DNA of 64,000 bases from Larix kaempferi (Eukaryota; Streptophyta; Pinopsida; Pinales; Pinaceae): positions 41,184,001-41,248,000 of the forward strand of contig BSBM01000486.1 in assembly GCA_027924585.1 (NCBI GenBank), in the 5' to 3' direction. The translations under genes and the position numbers were made by a program. The notes below the pieces were generated by a model, which was not told where the DNA came from, made no database searches, and was given only the letters and a program-made list of their open reading frames with translations. The stretch's first letter is position 1, and each line of letters begins with the position of its first letter. Below, one piece after another: positions 21,188-31,300 of the stretch.

Positions 21188-22642
21188 ATGAAGGTGGTTC
21201 AATTGCCTGCTGGTAAAAGAGCATTGCAAAACAAATAGATTTACAGGTTGAAGGAAGAAGAAGGAGGTAAGAAGCGGTACAAGGCCAGACTTGTTGTAAA
21301 GGGGTTTGCACAGAAGAAAGGTATATATTTTGATGAAATATTTTCTTCTGTTGTTAAGATGACTTCAATTAGGACTATGTTAAGTCTAGTGGCGGTAGAA
21401 GATTTGCATCTTGAACAGTTAGATGTAAAAACAGCCTTCCTCCATGGGGATTTGGAGGAAGAAATATATATGCAGCAGCCACAAGGGTATGAGGTCAAAG
21501 GTAAGGAGGATCTGGTATGCAGGTTGAAAAAGAGCTTGTATGGCTTGAAGCAAGCTCCAAGGCAGTGGTATCTAATGTTTGACAGGTTTATGATAGAACA
21601 AGGTTATAGTAGATGTGATTCTGACCACTGTGTTTATTTCAAGAAGCTAGACAATGGAAGATATATTATCTTGTTATTGTATGTGGATGACATGCTTGTT
21701 GCAGGGTCTGACATGCAAGATATAAATGTACTCAAAAGGAAGCTAGCTAATTCATTTGCGATGAAGGATTTGGGTGCTGCAAAGCAAATCCTTGGTATGA
21801 GAATAACGAGAGACAGGAAAAATCGCAAATTGACATTGTCTCAAAGTGAGTACATACAAAAGGTGTTGGAGAGGTTCAGAATGCAGAATGCAAAACCTGT
21901 AAGTACACCTTTGGCTAACCATTTCAGTCTAAGTAAGGAAATGTGTCCCAAGACACAAGAAGAGATAGATTACATGTCCAAGATTCCCTATCAATCAGCA
22001 GTTGGTAGCTTGATGTATGCCATGGTGTGCACAAGACCAGATATTGCACATGCAGTGGGAGTTGTGAGCAGATATATGAACAATCCAGGTAAAGAACATT
22101 GGAAGGCAGTACAGTGGATTCTCAGGTATTTGAGAGGTACTACCACTGAGGCATTATGTTTTGGAGGTTCAGACACTGTTCTACAGGGATATGTTGATGC
22201 AGATATGGCAGGTGACAAGGATAGCAGGAGGAGCACCACAGGGTATGTGTTTACTGTGGGTGGAATAGCAGTAAGCTGGATTTCGAAACTACAGAAGGTT
22301 GTTGCACTTTCAACAACAGAAGCAGAGTATGTTGCCATTACAGAGGCTAGTAAAGAGATGATTTGGCTGCAGAGGTTTATCGAGGAAGTGGGTAAGAAGC
22401 AGAAGGATAGTAGATTGTATAGTGACAGCCAGAGTGCCATTCATCTTGCAAAGAACTCAGCATTCCATTCCAGGACTAAACATACACAGCTCAAGTACCA
22501 TTTCATACGCTCTGTTCTGGAAGATGAACTGTTGAAGCTGGAAAAGATACATACTAGCTAGAATCCTGCAGACATGTTCACAAAGGTAGTGACCAGAGAG
22601 AAACTGAGTTCGTGCTCGGTTTCAGTTGGCCTTCTAGCATGA
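21188..22642 (+). pseudogene. pol: Copia pol fragment: RT and RNase H
   Basis: Reads in one frame from KVVQLPAGKRALQNK through RT (QLDVKTAFLHGDLEEEIYM, LLYVDDMLVAGSD near 21680) and the connection to RNase H (SLMYAMVCTRPDIAHAVG, GYVDADMAGDKDSRRSTTGY, VALSTTEAEYVA, LYSDSQSAIHLAKN) to the conserved tail NPADMFTK and a stop at 22640. Two nonsense codons: TAG at 21236 in place of the conserved Trp of KWIYRLKEE, and TAG at 22559 before NPADM. Otherwise the 437-codon core is intact and catalytic Asp residues are present, so truncation is recent relative to the other remnants. A Tork-like lineage is likely. Confidence 0.92.
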
Positions 22643-22715
22643 AGGTGAAGAGGAGAAATTTGCCAAGTCCAAGTCCAGCAAGTGCAACAGCGGTGGAGTT
22701 GCTGTGATCAGTCTC

Positions 22716-22727
22716 CAAGTGGGAGAT
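22716..22727 (+). other. Polypurine tract of the Copia remnant
   Basis: AAGTGGGAGAT directly before TGTTGG, the standard Copia arrangement. Confidence 0.8.
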
Positions 22728-23280
22728 TGTTGGTTGTGGAGCCAGATCTTCTAGTATCATAGATGATATTGTATCAGCCGTGTTTGTACCCCATTTTTAT
22801 ATGATATGTAGGTGGACTATACACTCACCCCTGCGGGGGGGTGTGGGGGGGCATTGCCCCCCCACGGGGTTCCAGGGGCAGCGCCCCCGAAGAAAATTTT
22901 TGGGGCTGTTTTCGCCAACTGTTTTGCGGGCCCATGGTTTTGGGTATCCCGTGGTATTTTCCCATTGTATTTCCCTTATAAAATAAAGACATTGTAATAC
23001 GGCTAGGGATGATGATGTATTAGGTTTTATGCATTGTAAAGATCTCTGAGATCAGGAGAGAGACCGTGAAACATAGAAGAGGAAGTGCAGCGGTTGTGCT
23101 GCAGGTTGTATCCCTTCACCTTGCTGGACGGTAATAATAATAAGGACTGGAAAATTCAGTTTGGACGTAGCCCAATTTGGGTGAACCACGATATATCTGT
23201 GTCTCTCTTGTAATGTGTATGTGTGATTATATTTGCATTTCTGTTTATTGTTATTGCTTTGCGATCCTGTTTTTCTAACA
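22728..23280 (+). repeat. 3' LTR of the Copia remnant
   Basis: TGTTGG ... CTAACA, 553 bp, right after the polypurine tract. It contains a TATAAAATA motif near 22977 and G/C-rich stem-loops at 22843-22900. Confidence 0.85.
22843..22865 (+). other. G/C-rich stem-loop in Copia LTR
   Basis: Seven G, loop CATTG, seven C, extended by GT/AC to a 9-bp stem. A second stem, GGGGC-AGC-GCCCC, follows at about 22875-22887. Similar G/C hairpins are common in plant Copia LTRs, where they lie in the transcribed or promoter-proximal part. Confidence 0.75.
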
Positions 23281-24758
23281 AAACACCCCTTTGGCGCACT
23301 GGCCCTTTCGACAACGAGCTGCGCAGTAGCCCGAAGTCTCACCTGAAGTGGCTATGGGGGGGCTAAGGAATCAGGTTTACTTAACCTAGGTGGTGTGGAG
23401 TCTACAGTATTCTCTCTTCCCTTCTTGGAGGTAACCCCTGAACAGAGCGTCTTACTCTTTCATAGGTCTCCCAGCGCTATAGCGCTGGAACTCACTCTTC
23501 TCAACCGAGCTGCGCGGTAGCTCCACACCTGCGCACGAGTCTTTTACCCGCTACCTCCGATACACTATGTATCGTCTCTGCCCTTGCGCCACAGCGCAGT
23601 AACACACTCCTTCAGCGCTCCGACGACAGTGTTCTTACAGACTCCTTCGACAATGCACAAGTACAACCTCTAAGGGAGCTTCCAGGATTTACTTTACATA
23701 ATCATTCATAAAGATAGCGAAACAATCATAGAAACATAGACAGTAAAGCAAAGAAATGTAATCACATAAAGCATCACCACAATAACAAGAATTACGTGGT
23801 TCACTTCCAGGAGGGAAGCTACGTCCACGGGAACTGTGTTTTATATTATCTTGAGATGGGGATAACACAGTTCCGCTGCACACACAGCTGCAGCCTTAGA
23901 TCTTTCTGGGAAACTCCACGCACACAGTTGGGAGCCCTTCTCTTAGATCTATTCTCTTCTTCTACAGATATTACCATGACAAAGACATACAATTACATTC
24001 CCCTCTCAGTCCTCTTGCGACTGGTAGATACATGCAATGGCTCTTACGCCAAGCGGTCTTCCTGCGAGATCGCGGCCTTCTTACATGCATAAAATGATCA
24101 TTAACATCTTAAAAGATACAGCAATACAAATGACTCAGACATCAACTTAAACTGTCCGTGTAACTCAGTAACTATCTAACTCTTTTCCCTTTTCAATTAC
24201 ACATATATATAGGTGGCCCTGAGGGTCGCACCTTTACAAAATTGTGGGCCTTTCCCAACAGTGATCCCCAAAAACCCTAACCGCAGACACGGCTAGGTGT
24301 ACTGTAGGCGCCTCTTGCAGTCACGTCGCAGCTTCCTGCAGATTCCGCGATTTTCGGTGCAGATTGCGGGTATGGGCACCGCTTCATCGTTCTTTGCTCC
24401 TTGTCCTTCGCCTTCAATGCTTCGGCCCGTTGCTCTTCCTTGGTCCGAGCAACCATAACTCCTGTACTTTGCCTTAATGAGGGCAACTGAGCCCTCTATT
24501 CCACCGCTTCATTTACTGTGGTGGTTGAGCTTTCTACTCAACCACCTTATTTACTCTTTCCTTTGACTTGTGCGCGCGAGCTCCATGATTTTTGGCCCGC
24601 AATCTGCGGTGAGCTCGTCCATCTGGCACCGTACCGCGCACTCTTCATTTCTGCCCAAAAATGGTGCTTTTCCTCAAAATTCGCACTTTTCCTTCAAAAC
24701 TTAGTGCTTTTTCCTAAAACTTGGCAGCTTTGCCATAGCTGCGGCCTATGCTCTAACA
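23281..24758 (-). repeat. 3' LTR of the 13.2-kb Ty3 element
   Basis: Homologous to 34974-36452. On the minus strand it starts TGTTAGAGC at 24758. A TATA motif is present on the minus strand near 24204-24214. The outer end lacks about ten bases present at the other LTR (TGCGCAGCAAC at 34963-34973), either lost or removed by the neighbouring Copia sequence. Confidence 0.92.
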
Positions 24759-24770
24759 GGCCCCTAACAC

Positions 24771-27529
24771 TTACTTGTGGCTCGTCCCTGAGCCACTCGC
24801 ACTAGCTTGCGGTCGTTTTACTTGTGCATCTGACTTTGCTTGGGTCGCAGCGAAGGCTTGCTTCCACTGCGCAATAGCGGAGTCCATGTCTTGCACGCAC
24901 TTCGTGGTTGTCTGCACCAGGTCTGAAGTAGCTTCTTCTCCTTCTGCGCCATCGACCAACTCTTGAGAATCAGCAAATGCTTTGACCTTGGCCTCTGCTT
25001 GGGCAACAAGTTCAACATACTCATCCATAAATGGCTGAATGATGTTGGCGAGAGTAGCATCTTTGTCTCTGAGCCTGTGCAGTTCTTGCTGGACTTTGCA
25101 GACTTCGCTCATCTTTCTCATTTTAGCTAAGCTTTCCAAGGGCTTAGCTTCTTCGTTCAAAATAGTTAGGGACTATTCTGCTGCTTTCACTTGTTCCAAA
25201 AGGGAAACTTTAGAAGGGAGCTTCTCGAGCTCAGCCCAAGCCTGCATAGCTTGTGTCATTAATTGCTGGGCTTCATCTGTTCTGCACTTCATTTGGGTAG
25301 AAGCTATGCGCAGTGATTCAAGTTGTTCTTGCTTATCATCTGCGGGAGGCACTACAACACGAGCTTCCAACTTGGCGAGCTGCTTTCTATGGTCCTCAGC
25401 CATAACAACTACTTGTTGTTCTAGGGCTTTCTCCCTTCTACCAATGCGTTGCACTTTCTCAACTAAAGGAAGGTCTGGTTGAATCTGGCAGGCCGGCAGC
25501 TCCTGGGCGATTTCATCGACGACATTCCTTAGCCCAGTGTCTCGCGCTTCATGAAGTGCAAGCCGCGCAGAGATCTCCTTATAGCCTGCCCTTAGCTCTA
25601 CTTCCTGCGTTTGCAGTCTTTGATTGGAATGGAATGTGGAGAGCTCCCTAGCTCTCAGCTCAGTAGAGACCTACTCGTGAACCAACTGTATAGTTTCCAA
25701 GGGAATTAGTGACAAATTTATTTCAACAGGGCCAATCGCGCTTACCTGCGGTGCAGCCAGAGGATCCGGGAGTGTCATGCTTACGGGAGGGATGTGGACG
25801 ACAGTGTGCCTTTCTGTAGGTACTTCAACCTTCTCGGTGCTTGTAGATGCTTGCGGCGCCTGCGAGCCGGATGCTGGCGCATGGGTCTGTGCAATTCGTC
25901 CTGCGAGACCTTTCAACTCCACAAGCTGCAGATCCAGAGCACTTCTGATATTGGCCTGAGAGGCACGCAACTCCTGAAATGGCTCCTTCAAGCACTGGTT
26001 GAGCCTCGCGGCAAGGATCTCATAGGGATATCCAGTCGCTTCTGCGGGGTGCGACAGCTTCTGCTTCTTGGTAGCCGGTCCTGACGGACCTTCACCATTC
26101 TTTTGCCCGATATTTTCCTTGCCCTTATCTTTCTCTGGCGCCTCAGGAGGTGGCGTCGTGGCAGCGGCTTCAGCAGCCTACTTCCATTCATTTGGCCAGG
26201 AATTCACAGTGTCCTCCACGTCCTGGGTAGTCATTCGGTAGAGCCCTACGACCCATTCTTCCGACTGAATTCCGCGAGGGCGGAAATAGATTTCATGCAA
26301 GTTGGCAGAAAAGACCAACTTCGTTCCATAGAGTTCTGTCGTCTCCTCAGTAAGCCTCGGCATCTCCAGGATGGTATCCCTGAGAAGATGATAATACTCG
26401 AAGAACACGGCGCGGTTCATCTTGCGCTTCACGGGATTACTAGAATCCCAGAGGTTGACATAGCGCATCCATGTAACCTCTCCTGAGCGGTGCAGAAGAA
26501 ACTGAGTGTTGGGCGGTTCCTTCCACCTGACAAAGGCACACAAGATCAGGAGCCAAGAGAAATGGAATAGTTGATTGGCGGTGTCCTGAACGTTCCGGCA
26601 GTCTTCCAAGAATGAATTCAGGAGGAAGAGACACCAGTTATACTGCTCTCCCTCCGCAGCTGCAATTGCGAGCTCTACAACAGCTCCAGGGACTTCTTTA
26701 GGTCGGCATTTCGTTAAAAGTATGCCTGCGAGCAGAATGCCTATGAATCTGAGTGCTTCATCTTCAACTACAGTGAGGTCATAAGCCTGACCTACTCTCG
26801 ACAATTTGTATTTCTGCACCACCTGTGCAGCCAGCTTTCGGTCCTTGTCTTTACCAACGAAATGGACGTTGGGGTCCTTACCAACCTTAGATAGGCCGGT
26901 AATTCGATGAATCAGGTCCACATTCAGATCAATTGGCCTCCCTAGCCAAAGATAACCACCGTGAACACAGGATAACAGGACCTTGACAACCGCATTAACT
27001 TCATTGCTATGCCCGAAGTGCGGTAGCTTCAACAGGTTCAACAGTCCAGGCTTGTCTATATTTACTACAAATTCCCGCGGGACGAATTCATCAATCTTTT
27101 TAACAGGATTATGGACCACTGTCAGATAATGATCTGGCGCGAACTGAGGATACGTTCTATAATCTCCCAAGTTGAAGTCAGAAAACTTAACCAGCGGGAG
27201 ATGTCCAAGCAGGGATCCTTCTTCTTCCATGATTTCCGCCATTGGTGGCAGCGGAATCAAATACTTGGCATTCTTGGGAATATGCACCTCGGGTGCATCA
27301 TCTGGGCACGGAGGAATGTAGTTAACCAGAGTGGCCAAGGGCTATGGAACGGGTACCTCGGCTGCTGCTGCTGCTGAGGCTGTTGTTGAGATGCCCTTGT
27401 GCCCGGGGACTGTCTGGGATCAGAGAAAATAGGAAGCTTGACAGTCTTGGTCGGGGTAGCCATACCGAAGTCTAACCTTCTGCGTCTGAAGTGACGGACG
27501 AATTCTTTAGTTGACAGGTTCTCCGACAT
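24771..27529 (-). pseudogene. ORF3 of the Ty3 element: accessory protein, unknown
   Basis: Minus-strand sense ORF of about 920 codons between integrase and the 3' LTR; its stop lies 12 bases before the LTR. I chose the ATG at 27529, the first one a plausible distance below the TATA motif at 27712-27719. In order: basic N-terminus (FRRRRLDFG), Gln run (QQQQQ, near 27370), a folded region of about 380 residues (27338-26178), an acidic/basic linker with a PATKKQKL motif that could be a nuclear signal (near 26060), a Pro/Thr-rich part, and long coiled coils (25670-24780). Decay: a frameshift at the CAG repeat, TAG just after it, and stops at 26178, 25671 and 25173. No enzyme motif seen. It lies in the position where retroviruses have env, but has no signal peptide or membrane segment. 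Confidence 0.7.
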
Positions 27530-27699
27530 GAACCTGCATACACGACAAACACTGAACAGAAAAGGGCAGAACAGCGTAGGATGCGAACTCTGAAAACAAA
27601 GGGAAGCAGTCTGCACGACACGGCTCTGAAAATAATGGCTTAGACTCTCAATCAGGACAACTATACAACTCAATAGCAAGGAAAGTAACCAAAGCATAT

Positions 27700-27806
27700 A
27701 TGAATGAGGGGTATTTATAGCTGAGGGAAGTAGTAGGTGCGGACAGGTGGAGATAATAACCGTTGCCGCTTAAGCGGATGAGTTGACAACCCCCCCCCCC
27801 CCCCCG
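27700..27806 (-). promoter_or_regulatory. Putative internal promoter for ORF3
   Basis: The minus strand has CTATAAATA at 27720-27712, about 185 bases before the ORF3 ATG, and 70 bases upstream of it a run of 16 G (C on the plus strand, 27790-27805). The spacing fits a start of transcription near 27685 and a leader of about 155 bases. It resembles a promoter rather than gag-pol sequence, but function is inferred. Confidence 0.45.
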
Positions 27807-28301
27807 CGCCTCTGTGGTGCATTAAATGCGAGAGATGGGCTCTGACAGCCTTTGGGAGATGTGCTAAGGCCTTCGGCTCCTTAATTAAATGTGAATCTTA
27901 GGGAAATAAAGCCGAATCTGTCAGAGTAAGTACAATTAGATGGCGGTCTCATCCTTCATTAAGACTCAGACGCAGCTACAGAACTACCACAATTCAAATT
28001 TTCGGCGGGTAACTTCAGCATGGGTAACTGTGCACATGGAGGGCTCCACGACGAGGAGAACTCCGCAAGAGCGACAAATCGACAACAGGGAACTCCGCAA
28101 GAGCGAAAGTTCGACAACCCGGGGAACTCCACAAGAGCGAAAATAGGCTCGCTCAGAACAGGCTTTATTGACTGCGCGGATGCTTCGAGGAACTGCGCGA
28201 GAAGCCAGAGACTGAAAATGTCTCGCAACTTCCATGTAGACTGTGATAAATGCGATGCCTCTTTCAACTACATTGGACATCTACACGACTTTAGCAGCTG
28301 A
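27807..28301 (-). other. Spacer between pol and ORF3 with short tandem repeats
   Basis: No coding frame of the element runs through it. It holds three tandem copies of a 32-34 base unit beginning GAACTCCGCAAGAGCGA (28058, 28090, 28124) and a weaker fourth (near 28179). Its G/C content is higher than the rest of the element. Confidence 0.6.
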
Positions 28302-31300
28302 TTAGGTCGACAGGGCGGAGTGGTCGTCCGGATAAAGCTTGAGCTGACTCCCGTTGATCATTGTGGGCAGCAACTCTCCATTAAGCTTCGCAAGCTGAAC
28401 TGTTCCACCTTCTGTTATCTTCATCACTTGAAAAGGGCCTAACCAATGTACACGAAACTTGCCTGGAAACTTGATGAATTTACTATCATAGAGGAGTACC
28501 AAGTCTCCTTCCTGAAATACTTTATTCTTAATATGCCTGTCATGCCAAGCCTTCTGTCTTGCCTTTTGCACTTGTTGATGGAATCCAGCTAAAAGCCTGT
28601 CTTCTTCTAAGGCAACCAATTGTGACAGCCTTTCACTCATAGTATCAGTATCTGCCATTTCTGTAATTTGAGCAATTCTGAGACTGGGAACAATGTATTC
28701 CATGGGCATGAATGCTTCTTGTCCATACACCAAACTGAAAGGTGTGTGACCTGTTAATTTCTTGCATGTGGTTCTGTAATCCCATAACACAGCTGTGACT
28801 CTAAGGTCCAAATCATCTCTTTGTTGATTACAGATCTTGGTCAGGGCATTCTCCATAATCTTATTGAATGCCTCCACCGTACCATTAGCTTGAGGGTGGT
28901 AGGGTGTACTCTTATGGTGACTAATGTGGAATTCTTCAGTAAGGGCCTCTATAGTCTCGTTCAGGAAATGTGTGCCCTGATCACTCATTAGAATCAGTGG
29001 ACATCCAAATCTAGTGACAATATTCTCAAAAATGAATTGCGCGGCAGTGACAGCGTCGCAATTCTTAACTGGCTTCGCCTCATCCCATCTAGTGAGGTAT
29101 TCAGTAGCTGTGATGATGTATCTTGCACCGGTTCTCTTTCCTGGTGGGTTGATAGGTCCCACAAAATCAATGGCCCACTTATCAAAAGCACGCACTGTTA
29201 TCTGGGGTCTTAGCGGCATTTCATCTCTTCTTGAAGGTTTTCCTGTTCGCTGGCACACATCGCAACACTTGTAGAATTCCTTAGTATCCTTGTGCAATGT
29301 TGGCCACCAAAGACCTACGGCTAAGATCTTCTGCGTAGTCGGCTTTCCTGCGAAATGGCCTCCTGCGATTCCTGAGTGCGCTTCTGCGATTATGGAATTC
29401 TTCTCATGCGGTAAAATGCATCTGCGCAAGACTTCATCAGGGCCCAACTTATAGAGCTGGCCTGCTATCAAAGTGAAGTCCGCGGCTTTGACAACAAGTT
29501 GTTTCTTCTGCTGCATTGTGAACTCAACTGGCGCTTGCCCTGTAGTGAGAAACTCAAGAATATCAGAATAATACTCGTCTGCTGCTTGAACAGAAAACAG
29601 CTGCGCATCAGGCAGATTGTCCTCCAAATTTGTAGGTTCCTCCCCTGACTCTATCCTAGATAAATGGTCAGGTCCTGCATTCAATCTACCTGGCTTCACA
29701 ATAATCTCAAAATCATACTCCTGGAAGAGGAGTAGCCATTTGCAAATTCTTCCCCATAACACTGGCTTATTGACCAAGTACTTCAAAGCAGAATGGTCAG
29801 TATACATTTTAAAATGAGCACCCAATAGATAGTGTCTGAACTTCTGTAAGGCATACACCATAGCGAGTCCTTCTCTTTCTGTAGTGGTGTAGTTCTTCTC
29901 AGCTGTAGACAGCTTTCTGCTAGAGTAAGCAATGGGGTGGTCAATACCTCCTTCTCTCGGTTGTGTCAGTACAACCCCCAATGCTATGGAAGAATCATCT
30001 ACATGAACATGAAAGGGTTTTCTCCAGTCTGGGAAAACTAGAATAGGTGCTGTGACCATCTTTCCTTTAAGTGTGTCCAAGCTCTATTGGCATTCTTCTG
30101 TCCATTGGAATTTCGAATCCTTTTTCAGCAGTCTTTCCATAGGCGCAGTGATCTTTGCATAACCCTTGATAAATTTCCTGTAGTAGCCTGTATGTCCCAA
30201 TGTAGTGCGCAATTGTTTGACTGAGTTGGGCGGAGGCACGTTAGCAATGATGGCAACCTTTCTAGGATCCATCATGAGTCCTTGTCTGCACACAATGTGA
30301 CCCAACAAAATACCAAAAGGGGCACAGAAGATACATTTTTTCAAGTTAAGGGAAATCTGATACTGTCTACATTTTTCTAACATCATCCTTAGATTCCCTA
30401 TATGGTTCTTTAGTAAACCAAACACAGTCTAGTCATCAAAATAGACTTCTAGAAACTTATGAATGAATTCTTTAAAAACAGCAACAACGACTCTAGAGAA
30501 AATAGCAGGAGCGTTTTTAAGACCAAAGGGAATTACCGTATACTGGAATGAGCCCCATTCAGTCGCAAAAGTGGTCTTATGGTGGTCCTCTGGATGGATT
30601 CTGATCTGATGGTATCCTGAAAATCCATCAGTGAAGGAGTAAGCCTCTTGTCCTCCAACATTGTCAAGAACTTCGTCTGTAAAGGGCATAGGAAATGGAT
30701 CATGCGTTGATGCGTCATTGAGCTTGCGCAGGTCCATGCAGATTCTTATTTCACCTTTTTCCTTTTTCTCTTGTACCACCATAGGACTAATCCAATCACT
30801 TTCCTCTACTGGCTCAATGATACCAGCTGCGAGCATCTTATCAATTTCTTCTCTAACCTTTTCTTTATATCGCGGGTTCAACCTGTACGGGCACTGTTTT
30901 ACTGGCTTAGCATTCGCTTTCAAAGGTATGCGCATAACTCCTAAATCTCCTAGGATGCCTTTCATTTCTGTAAACTTGGTAGGAAAGATATCCTGGTACT
31001 CATGTAGTAAATCTGCAATATGGACAACAGTTTCATCATCCCAATAATCTCCTATAGAGGCAAACTTGGGTTCGACTTCTATACCAATGTTAATCTTCTT
31101 GAGCTTGATGTGTTCTGTAATGGCAGGGATATCAAGATGAGGGCCTTCGACTTTGCGCGTCCCTTCTGACTCTGGAATATTGATGTTGCGAGGATCATCA
31201 TCCTCTTCTCCAGTGGTGAGATTATATCATTCCAGGGCATGTTCCATCTGGACAGCCCAATCTGGTTGAGAATACTCTGGTAAAGGACATTGTCCAAATA

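Larger units (their letters stand above)
21170..23280 (+). mobile_element. 5'-truncated Copia element
   Basis: Contains only the RT/RNase H end of pol and the 3' LTR. Gag, protease, integrase and the 5' LTR are missing; upstream sequence does not look like Copia. Termini and polypurine tract on the right are intact. It ends directly against the LTR of the Ty3 element at 23281. Confidence 0.85.

Noticed and set aside
21991-22440. Open frame of 149 codons on the minus strand
   Set aside because: Antisense shadow of the Copia RNase H coding region; no motif of its own.
22829-22900. G/C hairpins as a transcription terminator
   Set aside because: Such hairpins are a common part of plant Copia LTRs, here upstream of a TATA-like motif; bacterial-type termination does not apply.
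25039-25482. Plus-strand frame of 147 codons, Ser/Cys-rich
   Set aside because: Antisense of the coiled-coil part of ORF3; composition is what the reverse of Glu/Lys/Gln codons gives.
24771-27529. ORF3 as an envelope gene
   Set aside because: Position fits, but there is no signal peptide, membrane anchor or cleavage site in the reading frame; coiled coils and a basic nuclear-type motif argue against it.
27959-28280. Overlapping frames of about 100 codons on both strands
   Set aside because: Produced by the short G/C-rich tandem repeat in the spacer; no conserved protein features.
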